This document shows, piece by piece, positions 24,585 to 32,462 of a stretch of DNA of 33,376 nucleotides (position 1 is the stretch's first letter; each line of letters opens with the position of its first letter). A program made the position numbers and the translations under genes. The stretch spans positions 1-33,376 of the forward strand of contig CAJWBY010000030.1 in assembly GCA_913020705.1 (NCBI GenBank). Reading direction: 5' to 3'. The notes under the pieces are model-generated. The model was not told the origin of the DNA. It made no database searches and was given only the letters and a program-made list of their open reading frames with translations. The stretch is from an uncultured Colwellia sp. GTDB lineage: Bacteria > Pseudomonadota > Gammaproteobacteria > Enterobacterales > Alteromonadaceae.

Positions 24585-26987
24585 TTAGTTCTTAAATCTT
24601 CTTACTGAAAGTAGCGCAAGTCCTGCTAATAAAAAGTAAAAAGACCCACCACTTGATTTAGTTTCTATTACTTCTGCTGCCACATTAACAGTTACAGAAG
24701 CTGTGCTTGTTTTACCTTGGTCGTCAGTTACGGTAACACTAAAAACTAAGCTATCATCTACGCCAACTTTTGGTGATACAAACGTTAATGTTGCGCTCTC
24801 ACGATCAGTTAACGTAGCCGATTTTCCACTTGTTTGAGTCCAGAAATAGCTAGCAATACTGCCATCGCTATCTGCTGCTGTTGCGGTTAATGTAACGCTA
24901 GCTGCAGAGGCAACTGATTGAACATCACCTGCTGAAACTGTTGGCGCTGCGTTAGCATCACCACCATCATTACTACTTCCGCCACAAGATGAGGCATAAA
25001 GGCTATCAACCCATTCAGGGTGATCGATAAATGGATTACGGTTGCCTTGATATTCATAGATGCTGTTGTTACGGTTTGTTTCAAAAGTATCAACTGGATC
25101 TGATGAATGCCAATCAAATAATGTACAAAGTTTACCTAGTTCTCCAGTACCATCACTTAACGTACTTGTCGCTGTTCCTACAGTATCAACTAAGATTAAA
25201 TCAGGCATAGTGCTTTCTGTACCAGCATCATAACGAACGTCCATATAAAACATCATACGGGCAACGTCACCTTTAACTGCATCTCTAGGTTCCCAAGTAT
25301 TTTCTGTACTCATGTTCTCAGGTGCTTCATCGTTTGGCGTTCCACCAATATCAAAATCACGATTTCCGCGATCACTGTTCATTGAAATATCAGTAGGGCG
25401 TAAGTGATGAATATCGGTATAACCTAACTGGCTTGTATCAGGAAAACCATGTGATTTTGCCCAAGTATGTTCACGATTCCAAAAATCCTGATTACTTGAA
25501 GCTGAACCACTGCCATTGTCTGCTTTAGCAATTGAGCGACCTGAATACAATAATATAATATTGTCTGCATTCGCTGGATCTTCATCTGTATAGGTTAATG
25601 CAGTCCACACTTCTGAATAGGTAAGTTGTTTATGATTGGTGCTAATATCAGTTGTAATAGCAGCACGTAAGGCTGAAGCGTCCGCAGCATTTGATGCAGC
25701 GTAGTAGGTTGCTTCTACGTAAGTATTACGATCGGCAATGGTAGCTAAATCAGGGCAATTTGTACAAATTTCAGTTGTAGGAGCCGATACGTCATCGATT
25801 GGTGTACCTTCAGTAGGCATTGCTTGTGTACCGTCACAGGCAGCTTCATCTTTACAACCTAAACCATCAGATGTATCTTTTGCGAAAGTAGCCCATTGTG
25901 TTGCTGGGTCAAATGCGTCGTCAGTTATCGTATCACCTTCAGTAACCGATACTAAACGTCTTAGGGTATGATCTTTTGTTGCGAAATCACCATCTCCCCA
26001 ATTACTACCTGGATCTGTACCTAATTGTCCAAAACTATCAACAACACCGTCGTTGTTTACCAGTAAAATAGCATCATCACCATTAAAATAAGTTGCACTT
26101 GCATCTGGGATGCCCTGAGGCGCATCAAATTTAAAGTCATCTGTTGCAGCATCATTATAAACAACAATACTCGAACCAGGTACTAATAGGCCTTCTAGAA
26201 GTTTTTCATTAGGTTCTGTTGTTTTACCATTTGCGTAAAGTTGTAATTTATATCCTTCAACGGCTAAATCAACATCTCCAGTACCTAAGTTTGAAATTTC
26301 AATGGCTTTATTATTCCCACCACCTTCAATATATTCTGTTATGACAATAATACTAGCACTGTCTGAAGAACCGCCAATTGCAGAGCCTGCAGTTGGCAAT
26401 GGTTGTGTGCCATCACAAGCCACTTCACCAGTACAACCTAAACCATCTGATGTGTCTTTTGCGAAAGTTGCCCATTGAGTGGCTGGATCAAATGCATCGT
26501 CTGATGTTGTGTCACCCTCAGTGACTGATGCTAAACGTCGAAGTGTATGATCTTTTGTAGAAAAGTCACCTTCACCCCAATTACTACCTGGATCTGTACC
26601 TAATTGTCCAAAGCTATCTACAACACCATCAGCATTTGAAAGGAGAATGGCATCATCACCATTAAAATAAGTAGCGCTTGCATCTGGAAGACCTTGAGGA
26701 GCATCAAATTTAAATTCATCTGTTGCCGCATCATTATAAACAACAATACTCGACCCCGGTATCAATAGACCTTGCAGGAATATACCGTTTGTTGTTTCAG
26801 TTTTCCCATTTGAGTAAAGATCAAGTTTATAACCACCTGCTGCTAAATCGACATCTGTTGTGCCAAGGTTAGAAATTTCAATCGCTTTATTATTCCCGCC
26901 ACCTTCAACATATTCAGTGATCACGACATTCGCATGACTTGAAAGTACGCTAAGGCCAAGTGCTGCAGTTAATAGTTGTATTTTCAT
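24585..26987 (-). CDS. Secreted endonuclease I with tandem lamin-tail domains and GlyGly-CTERM tail
   Basis: An 800-residue exported nuclease. The signal peptide ends at SHA (cleavage after 19). Two lamin-tail (LTD) domains, residues 20-206 and 213-399, are about 80% identical to each other. The EndA/NucM nuclease domain spans about 410-665: FWNREHTWAKSHG gives His507, YTDIHHLRPTD His527-His528, then VKGDVARMMFYMDVRY and GNRNPFIDHPEWVD. A PKD/cadherin-like domain (about 682-772) follows. The C-terminus SSGGSFYFLLAGLALLSVRRFKN is a GlyGly-CTERM signal, expected to be processed by a rhombosortase with type II secretion. It should degrade extracellular DNA at or near the cell surface. It lies 85 bases behind the phosphatase fusion on the same strand, probably in one operon with it. 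Confidence 0.93.
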   Translation of the reverse strand: MKIQLLTAALGLSVLSSHANVVITEYVEGGGNNKAIEISNLGTTDVDLAAGGYKLDLYSNGKTETTNGIFLQGLLIPGSSIVVYNDAATDEFKFDAPQGLPDASATYFNGDDAILLSNADGVVDSFGQLGTDPGSNWGEGDFSTKDHTLRRLASVTEGDTTSDDAFDPATQWATFAKDTSDGLGCTGEVACDGTQPLPTAGSAIGGSSDSASIIVITEYIEGGGNNKAIEISNLGTGDVDLAVEGYKLQLYANGKTTEPNEKLLEGLLVPGSSIVVYNDAATDDFKFDAPQGIPDASATYFNGDDAILLVNNDGVVDSFGQLGTDPGSNWGDGDFATKDHTLRRLVSVTEGDTITDDAFDPATQWATFAKDTSDGLGCKDEAACDGTQAMPTEGTPIDDVSAPTTEICTNCPDLATIADRNTYVEATYYAASNAADASALRAAITTDISTNHKQLTYSEVWTALTYTDEDPANADNIILLYSGRSIAKADNGSGSASSNQDFWNREHTWAKSHGFPDTSQLGYTDIHHLRPTDISMNSDRGNRDFDIGGTPNDEAPENMSTENTWEPRDAVKGDVARMMFYMDVRYDAGTESTMPDLILVDTVGTATSTLSDGTGELGKLCTLFDWHSSDPVDTFETNRNNSIYEYQGNRNPFIDHPEWVDSLYASSCGGSSNDGGDANAAPTVSAGDVQSVASAASVTLTATAADSDGSIASYFWTQTSGKSATLTDRESATLTFVSPKVGVDDSLVFSVTVTDDQGKTSTASVTVNVAAEVIETKSSGGSFYFLLAGLALLSVRRFKN
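25791..26351 (-). repeat. Lamin-tail domain repeat, copy 2
   Basis: Encodes residues 213-399 of the nuclease. It aligns without gaps to copy 1 over 187 residues with about 152 identities by my hand count; runs such as GDDAILL and DGVVDSFGQLGTDPGSNWG are shared. Confidence 0.85.
26370..26930 (-). repeat. Lamin-tail domain repeat, copy 1
   Basis: Encodes residues 20-206, just after the signal peptide. Partner of copy 2; the copies are separated by only six residues. The high identity points to a fairly recent internal duplication or ongoing gene conversion. Confidence 0.85.
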
Positions 26988-27072
26988 AATTTTCCTTTTG
27001 TTGTTTTGCTCAATAAAAATGAGTCTTTTTTTAAGTAATAATGATTAATCAGTGACAATTCGTCAGTAATAT

Positions 27073-29568
27073 CTAATTTGATTCAAGTACTTTAAATAGT
27101 TGAATTGCTATGTCGGTATTCGTTTGGTGTCGATTAAATGCTTTAGCACCAACACCTTTAGAAAATACTTGCACATCAATGCCCGTATGACCGCCTGAGG
27201 TCCAACCGGTATTTGTTTTTTCATCAATTAATTTTTTGATTTTTTGATAGATTGCTTTTTCATTTTTACTATCAATAAATGAATCAGCTTCATCTGCAGA
27301 AACTACAAAGCCAAGTAAATTCGTTAACTGTTTGGCAGTAATAGGGCTTTTGTTTATTACTAACATTGAAGCAATGGTTTCTGGAGACATTGATATATTT
27401 TTTAAATACTTAGGCTCCCAACGATAATCACCTTTCGCACCTAATGTTAAACCACCAGTACTATGATCTGCTGTTGCAACTAATAACGTATCATCACGAC
27501 TTTCTAAATAGTTGCTTAGCCAAGTAAGGGTTTCGGCTAAATCTTGCATTTCCCCCATGGCAGCAGCGATATCATTGCTATGACCAGCCCAGTCTATTTG
27601 ACTTGCTTCAACCAGCAGAACATATCCTTCAGTATTTTCTAAATTTTTTACTGCAGCTTTAGTCATTTTTAGGAGATGATTTTCTTTTTTATTATCAAGT
27701 GTCCATGGCAGACCAACTTCATCAAATAAACCTAGAGCAGGGGTTTGTTTATTCAATGTGTTTAGTTTGGATAAATCATCAATATATTGAAATCCAGCTT
27801 GCTTGAATTCATTTACTAAATTTCTGTCAGACCGAATAAAATAATTTGTACCACCTCCTAACATAATATCTGCTTTAAATTGACCCTTTATTCTGTCATC
27901 AAAGTAGCTATCTGCAATTTGATTGTAATTTTTTCGGCTTTCATTGTGAGCAAAATATGATGCTGGTGTCGCATGGTTAATTTGTGATGTAACGACGAGA
28001 CCTGTTTTGTTGCCTAATTGTTTGGCACGTTCCATTATTGTTAAGAGAGGTTTTTTATTAACATCTACAGCAATAGCACCATTATAGGTTTTATGCCCGG
28101 TTGATAGTGCAGTAGCTGCTGCGGCTGAATCTGTTACATACCCTTGAGTGTTAATCGGGTAGGTACTTGCCATTCCTGTTAATAAGTCATCAAATATGGT
28201 TGTTTCTACTTTAGAAGTGGTTTTATCATCCATGTAATAGCGATAACCTGTGGTATAGGTGGGTCCCATGCCATCCCCAATAACCATGATAATATTTTTA
28301 GCTGATTTGCTTTTCTCTGTAAGCGTTATGTCTGCCCAAACTAAACGATGATCTGATGATGCTGAACGATTACCAATAAGGCGGTAAAGTGGAGATTCTT
28401 TTTCAGGCCAAAAAATGCCATTTTTTACAAGTTTGATCCCTGAGCGAGAAGGTAAAACATAATCTGCTCGCATTCCCCAACCAGCCGTGTGGTTAGCAGA
28501 AAAAGCACTGTTGTTGTTTTTCTGCCCAGCAAGGCTTGCAGGTTTAATATCATCATTTATATAAGGACTTGCTAATAAATTACCTATACCTTCTTTACGT
28601 GCTCCACCTTCATTTTTTGATGCATTTTGGTCACCCATAATGACGAATCTGGAATGGTTTTTTAACCCTCCTTTTTCCCCATTATCATCGTAAAGGTAGT
28701 GACCTGCATTAGGCGTAAAATAATCTTGCCAAAAACGAATTTCGTCATGATTTCTTGCGCCATTGCGATCTTCTTTACCGTCGAAAACTGGTGGTGTTGG
28801 ATGGCTTGCGAGTATATGAACAACTTTCCCTTGTACATTAACTGGAATATCCCAATGCGACTTAGAAGATAGACGCAATATGTCCCATTCTTCATTGTTA
28901 TACCAAGGTTCTTTAGTACTCGGATTTTTTGGTACTATGGCATTGGGCATATCTTTCCACAGGAATTTCTGAAAAGTTCTAATGTTACCTTTATCAATGG
29001 GATACTTAGATAAAAGCAACATGCCAAAATGGCCAGGAAAGTGACCAAACCCTTGAGCATCTGCTAGATTCCCCGTTGTTTTTCCATCGTTATTTAAATC
29101 AAATGGCGTGCTTACGCCGGTATTTACAGGAGCGAAGTAATAATAAGGGTAATTGATTGGAAGGGCTGTTTGTTGGGATTTACCTAAATATTCTTTTAAA
29201 AATAGTTCAACCCCTTTTTTTGGATCTTTAATATAGTCGAATTCATTAAGAAGTATGATATCCGGACGAGTTCGTTGAATTATTTCTGCAATGTTCTTGA
29301 TTTGTTGTCGATTACTTTTAAGGGCTTTAATTAACTCTTTACCTGTACCTGTTTCACCTTTTGGTAAATAGTTTGTTGCGTCCATACTGACATTGAATGT
29401 TGCAACTTTTAGTGTCGGTTGGTTTTCATTAAGTAAATGCGAAGCTGATACATTCGTTACCAATACACTTAACAATAGAAATATTATTAATTTACCCAAA
29501 TTTCTTTCGATAAGTTTAAATTTTATACTTCCCTTACTTTTAGGTACTGATAATTTAAGTAATCTCAT
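27073..29568 (-). CDS. Secreted fusion: endonuclease/exonuclease/phosphatase domain plus alkaline phosphatase
   Basis: An 831-residue two-enzyme protein. A long basic N-terminus (1-25) leads to a signal segment (26-43, ending VSAS). Residues 52-415 are an endonuclease/exonuclease/phosphatase domain: ATFNV (Asn59), LLNEFDYI (Glu109), MGDQNAS (Asp313, Asn315) and SSDHRLVW (Asp406, His407). Residues 424-831 are a PhoA-type alkaline phosphatase: IGDGMG (Asp432), [10 protein letters not shown] with Ser481 as nucleophile, [18 protein letters not shown] (Asp701, His702) and SGGHTG (His794). The first domain could hydrolyse phosphodiesters of oligonucleotides and the second remove terminal phosphates, releasing nucleosides and phosphate. 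The ATG lacks a clear ribosome binding site, so a downstream non-ATG start is possible. Two RutR-like operators lie upstream and a nuclease gene downstream. Confidence 0.92.
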   Translation of the reverse strand: MRLLKLSVPKSKGSIKFKLIERNLGKLIIFLLLSVLVTNVSASHLLNENQPTLKVATFNVSMDATNYLPKGETGTGKELIKALKSNRQQIKNIAEIIQRTRPDIILLNEFDYIKDPKKGVELFLKEYLGKSQQTALPINYPYYYFAPVNTGVSTPFDLNNDGKTTGNLADAQGFGHFPGHFGMLLLSKYPIDKGNIRTFQKFLWKDMPNAIVPKNPSTKEPWYNNEEWDILRLSSKSHWDIPVNVQGKVVHILASHPTPPVFDGKEDRNGARNHDEIRFWQDYFTPNAGHYLYDDNGEKGGLKNHSRFVIMGDQNASKNEGGARKEGIGNLLASPYINDDIKPASLAGQKNNNSAFSANHTAGWGMRADYVLPSRSGIKLVKNGIFWPEKESPLYRLIGNRSASSDHRLVWADITLTEKSKSAKNIIMVIGDGMGPTYTTGYRYYMDDKTTSKVETTIFDDLLTGMASTYPINTQGYVTDSAAAATALSTGHKTYNGAIAVDVNKKPLLTIMERAKQLGNKTGLVVTSQINHATPASYFAHNESRKNYNQIADSYFDDRIKGQFKADIMLGGGTNYFIRSDRNLVNEFKQAGFQYIDDLSKLNTLNKQTPALGLFDEVGLPWTLDNKKENHLLKMTKAAVKNLENTEGYVLLVEASQIDWAGHSNDIAAAMGEMQDLAETLTWLSNYLESRDDTLLVATADHSTGGLTLGAKGDYRWEPKYLKNISMSPETIASMLVINKSPITAKQLTNLLGFVVSADEADSFIDSKNEKAIYQKIKKLIDEKTNTGWTSGGHTGIDVQVFSKGVGAKAFNRHQTNTDIAIQLFKVLESN

Positions 29569-29628
29569 AGTTTAATCACGTTTACATGCGCTTTTAATAG
29601 TTTGTGAATATGTAATGCATTTAACAAA

Positions 29629-29648
29629 ACTTGTCACGGGTGTCAGGT
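29629..29648. promoter_or_regulatory. RutR-like operator 5 (phosphatase fusion, downstream of start)
   Basis: ACTTGTCACGGGTGTCAGGT differs from the tetR/deoD operator at two positions outside the centre. It would cover about +3 to +22 of the phosphatase transcript. Confidence 0.7.
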
Positions 29649-29657
29649 TGTATTTCG

Positions 29658-29686
29658 AATGTAAAATAAACTAACCATATGGTCAA
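29658..29686 (-). promoter_or_regulatory. Predicted promoter of the phosphatase-nuclease operon
   Basis: On the minus strand TTGACC (29686-29681), 17 bases and TACATT (29663-29658), with start near 29651, about 83 bases before the ATG. One operator covers the -35 and another lies just downstream of the start. Confidence 0.55.
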
Positions 29687-29687
29687 G
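29670..29687. promoter_or_regulatory. RutR-like operator 6 (phosphatase fusion, at -35)
   Basis: ACTAACCATATGGTCAAG. The right half TGGTCAAG is perfect; the left half is diverged at three positions. It is 40 bases from operator 5 centre to centre, roughly four helical turns, so both could be bound on the same face. Confidence 0.6.
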
Positions 29688-29847
29688 TTTTATTTGGTTG
29701 TATTTTTAATGTGGGTAAAATCATAGGTGAGTAAAGCTGTAAAAAGATTCTTTAGTTGTATGTTGAACCGTTTATATAGAGGACATTATTTGACACTCAA
29801 CATGTAGAAATTAATTCAAAGGTATATTCATTAATTTATCGATATTT

Positions 29848-29937
29848 TATCTTTTCATAAAAGATAGAGAACTAATGAGTATAAGTTTCAAATATCATGA
29901 CTATAAATGGGTGCATGATATCGCAAATAACTCATTA
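29848..29937. other. Clustered nested hairpins of unknown role
   Basis: TATCTTTT-CAT-AAAAGATA (29848-29866) is an 8-bp stem with a 3-base loop. It is followed by a nested pair: TAATGAGT (29873-29880) with ACTCATTA (29930-29937) enclosing ATATCATG (29892-29899) with CATGATAT (29914-29921). The arrangement could be a structured RNA or a decayed palindromic element. Confidence 0.35.
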
Positions 29938-30035
29938 TCTTATAATCGTCAATTACCACTAGAACTATGACCTTCAATAGAGCCATTTATTTGTCCACAT
30001 CAAAAGCTTTAAATATTTAATTCAAAAATATCTTA

Positions 30036-30064
30036 TTGACCTAACTCATTTCTTAGTTTAAATT
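30036..30064 (+). promoter_or_regulatory. Predicted nupC-tal-pgi promoter
   Basis: TTGACC (30036-30041), 17 bases, TAAATT (30059-30064), with start near 30071, about 125 bases before nupC. Confidence 0.55.
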
Positions 30065-30069
30065 AAAAA

Positions 30070-30087
30070 CCTGACTATGTAGTCAGG
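30070..30087. promoter_or_regulatory. Palindrome at the nupC transcription start; possible RutR-like operator 7
   Basis: CCTGACTATGTAGTCAGG has perfect 8-bp arms around TG and flanking A/T runs. Each half differs from CTTGACCA at two positions, and its position over +1 suits a repressor. The same sequence can fold as a hairpin followed by TTTT, so an attenuator or terminator is an alternative. Confidence 0.45.
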
Positions 30088-30195
30088 TTTTAGTTTTCAA
30101 TAATAAATAATAATAAATTATTCCTACTTATTTGGTCTTACTCTCGTTTTCATAAGAAATAACAAAAAATATAAAAAGAAATTACAAGGAATAAT

Positions 30196-31422
30196 ATGGA
30201 TACCAATATTTTACGCAGCATCCTGGGGATTTTTGTTCTTCTCGGTATTGCATATTTAGCATCATCAGACAGAAAAAATATCAATTGGCGTACGATTATT
30301 GGCGCATTAGTTTTACAAATTTCTCTAGGTGCATTTGTATTGTATATACCTGCAGGAAAAGACATTTTACTGAGCGTTGCTAATGGCGTTTCTGGTGTTA
30401 TTGGTTATGCAAACGATGGTATTAGTTTCATATTTGGTGAGCAAATAGGTGAAAAAAGCTTAGGCTTCATGTTTGCTTTCCACGTTTTACCGGTGATCGT
30501 ATTTTTCTCTGCGCTGATCGCTGTACTTTATTATATCGGTGTAATGGAACTGGTGATTAAATTTATTGGCGGTGGTCTACAAAAACTACTGAAAACTAGT
30601 CAAGCTGAATCGATGTCAGCTACGGCTAATATCTTTGTTGGGCAAACAGAAGCGCCATTAGTTATTAAACCCTTTCTTCCAAAAATGACACGTTCTGAGC
30701 TCTTTGCTGTAATGGTTGGTGGTTTGGCTTCGGTAGCGGGGTCTGTAGTTGCAGGCTACGCTGGTATTGGTATTGACTTAAAATATTTAATTGCAGCAAG
30801 TTTTATGGCGGCCCCAGGTGGTTTACTGATGGCAAAAATGTTGGTGCCTGAGACAGAACAACCTAATGACAGTTTAGATGATATGAAGTCTGATGCCAAA
30901 GAAGCGGTTAATGTTATCGATGCGGCAGCAACTGGTGCATCTAATGGCATGATGCTCGCTCTAAATGTTGGTGCTATGCTTTTAGCCTTTGTTGCCTTAT
31001 TAGCAATGGTTAACGGCTTACTTGGAGGATTTGGTGAATTATTTGGTCTTCAAAACCTTAGTTTACAACTTATTTTAGGTTACATCTTTCAACCGGTTGC
31101 CTACATTATTGGCATTCCTTGGCATGAAGCAAATATGGCAGGTAGCTTTTTAGGACAAAAAATTGTCATCAATGAATTTGTTGCTTATCTAGACTTTATT
31201 ACAGTAGCTGACCAATTGAGTGCTAGAACTCAAGCCATTATAACTTTTGCACTTTGTGGTTTTGCTAACCTTTCATCAGTCGCTATTTTATTAGGCGGTA
31301 TGGGAAATATGGCGCCAAGTCGTCGACCAGATATCGCGAAATTGGGTATGAAAGCCGTATTAGCTGGAGCTATGGCTAATCTAATGAGTGCGACTATCGC
31401 AGGTATCTTTATCACATTTTAG
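30196..31422 (+). CDS. nupC: Concentrative nucleoside transporter, NupC/CNT family
   Basis: A 408-residue inner-membrane protein with about eight to ten hydrophobic segments, matching bacterial CNT length. The substrate-binding motifs are visible: FVGQTEAPL (Gln150, Thr151, Glu152), NEFVAYLDF in the second half, and [17 protein letters not shown], whose Asn and Ser correspond to ribose-contacting residues of Vibrio cholerae CNT. It imports nucleosides driven by a sodium or proton gradient; base preference is not certain. AAGGA lies 5 bases before the ATG. It heads an apparent operon with tal (48-base gap) and pgi, and is divergent from the phosphatase fusion that would generate its substrates. 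Confidence 0.95.
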   Translation: MDTNILRSILGIFVLLGIAYLASSDRKNINWRTIIGALVLQISLGAFVLYIPAGKDILLSVANGVSGVIGYANDGISFIFGEQIGEKSLGFMFAFHVLPVIVFFSALIAVLYYIGVMELVIKFIGGGLQKLLKTSQAESMSATANIFVGQTEAPLVIKPFLPKMTRSELFAVMVGGLASVAGSVVAGYAGIGIDLKYLIAASFMAAPGGLLMAKMLVPETEQPNDSLDDMKSDAKEAVNVIDAAATGASNGMMLALNVGAMLLAFVALLAMVNGLLGGFGELFGLQNLSLQLILGYIFQPVAYIIGIPWHEANMAGSFLGQKIVINEFVAYLDFITVADQLSARTQAIITFALCGFANLSSVAILLGGMGNMAPSRRPDIAKLGMKAVLAGAMANLMSATIAGIFITF

Positions 31423-31470
31423 TACTTCAAACTTAAACGAATAAACTTAAACTTTTTTACAGGAATTATC

Positions 31471-32433
31471 ATGCAAGTAAAATTTTCTCAACTTGAACAA
31501 TTGAAAACAATGACAACAGTTGTCGCGGATACTGGCGATATTGAAGCCATTGCACAATTTTCACCTATGGATGCTACAACTAATCCATCGTTATTATTAA
31601 AAGCAGCTGCAATTCCAGCCTATAAGGAATTATTAACAGAAGCTGTGAATTGGGCAAAAGGTCAAACAAGTGATAAAGAACTTCAAGTAAGCCTAGCAGG
31701 TGACAAATTATCAGTATTGATAGGTTTAGAAATTTTAAAAACAGTACCTGGACGTATTTCTACTGAAGTTGATGCACGATTATCTTTTGATAAAGAAGCA
31801 AGCATCGTAAAAGCACGTCAACTTATTGCTATGTATAAAGAAGCGGGTATAGGCAAAGAACGTATCTTGATTAAAATGGCGTCAACATGGGAAGGTATTC
31901 AGGCCGCTAAACAACTTGAGCAAGAAGGTATTCAATGTAATTTAACCTTGTTGTTTAGTTTCGCTCAAGCAAAAGCTTGTGCAGAAGCTAGCGTATATTT
32001 AATTTCACCTTTTGTTGGTCGTATTCTTGATTGGCACAAAAAAGATTCAGGACGAGATAACTACTTATCACATGAAGATCCTGGAGTTATTTCTGTGACC
32101 GAAATTTTTAATTATTATAAACAACATAGTTATAACACAGTTGTTATGGGAGCAAGTTTTAGAAACGTAGGAGAAATTATTGCATTGGCGGGTTGTGACC
32201 GATTAACTATTAGTCCTCCACTAATGGCTGAGTTATCTCATAGTAATGAGCGTATAACACAACAATTAATGCCTGCTACTCAAGTGCTGGACCAACCTGT
32301 AGCATTAACAGAAGCTCAATTTCGTTGGGAAATGAATCAAGATGCTATGGCTACAGAAAAATTATCTGAAGGTATACGTAACTTTGCGATTGATCAATGT
32401 AAGCTTGAAGTTCAATTAAGCCAATTGTTTTAA
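31471..32433 (+). CDS. tal: Transaldolase
   Basis: A 320-residue transaldolase B type, the standard length. [13 protein letters not shown] (34-46) and the Schiff-base Lys135 in [12 protein letters not shown] are present, then [18 protein letters not shown] and [11 protein letters not shown], the second family signature. It transfers dihydroxyacetone units between sedoheptulose-7-phosphate and glyceraldehyde-3-phosphate in the cytoplasmic pentose phosphate pathway. CAGGAA precedes the ATG. It sits between nupC and pgi with short gaps (48 and 29 bases), so it is expressed with nucleoside uptake. No internal promoter was seen. Confidence 0.96.
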   Translation: MQVKFSQLEQLKTMTTVVADTGDIEAIAQFSPMDATTNPSLLLKAAAIPAYKELLTEAVNWAKGQTSDKELQVSLAGDKLSVLIGLEILKTVPGRISTEVDARLSFDKEASIVKARQLIAMYKEAGIGKERILIKMASTWEGIQAAKQLEQEGIQCNLTLLFSFAQAKACAEASVYLISPFVGRILDWHKKDSGRDNYLSHEDPGVISVTEIFNYYKQHSYNTVVMGASFRNVGEIIALAGCDRLTISPPLMAELSHSNERITQQLMPATQVLDQPVALTEAQFRWEMNQDAMATEKLSEGIRNFAIDQCKLEVQLSQLF

Positions 32434-32462
32434 AATAACCTAATAAATTAAGGATACCTTTA

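Larger units (their letters stand above)
29569..30195. other. Divergent control region between phosphatase fusion and nupC
   Basis: This 627-base region has, from left to right, two RutR-like operators and the phosphatase promoter (29629-29687), a middle part with clustered hairpins (29848-29937), and the nupC promoter with a palindrome at its start (30036-30087). Its length and structured middle leave room for a small RNA; no protein-coding frame of note was found. Confidence 0.7.

Noticed and set aside
27053..27065. TGAC-AATTC-GTCA before the second nuclease, considered as another RutR-like operator
   Set aside because: The spacing between half-sites is five bases instead of six and symmetry does not extend beyond four bases per arm; the gene is more simply cotranscribed with the phosphatase fusion.
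29790..29818. TTGACA at 29790 as a nupC promoter or further operator
   Set aside because: No -10 box at a proper distance and no second half-site; the TTGACC-17-TAAATT pair nearer nupC is better.
29569..30195. Pho boxes expected for a phosphatase and nuclease locus
   Set aside because: No direct repeats resembling CTGTCAT with the Pho-box spacing were visible; the repeated elements present are RutR-like palindromes.
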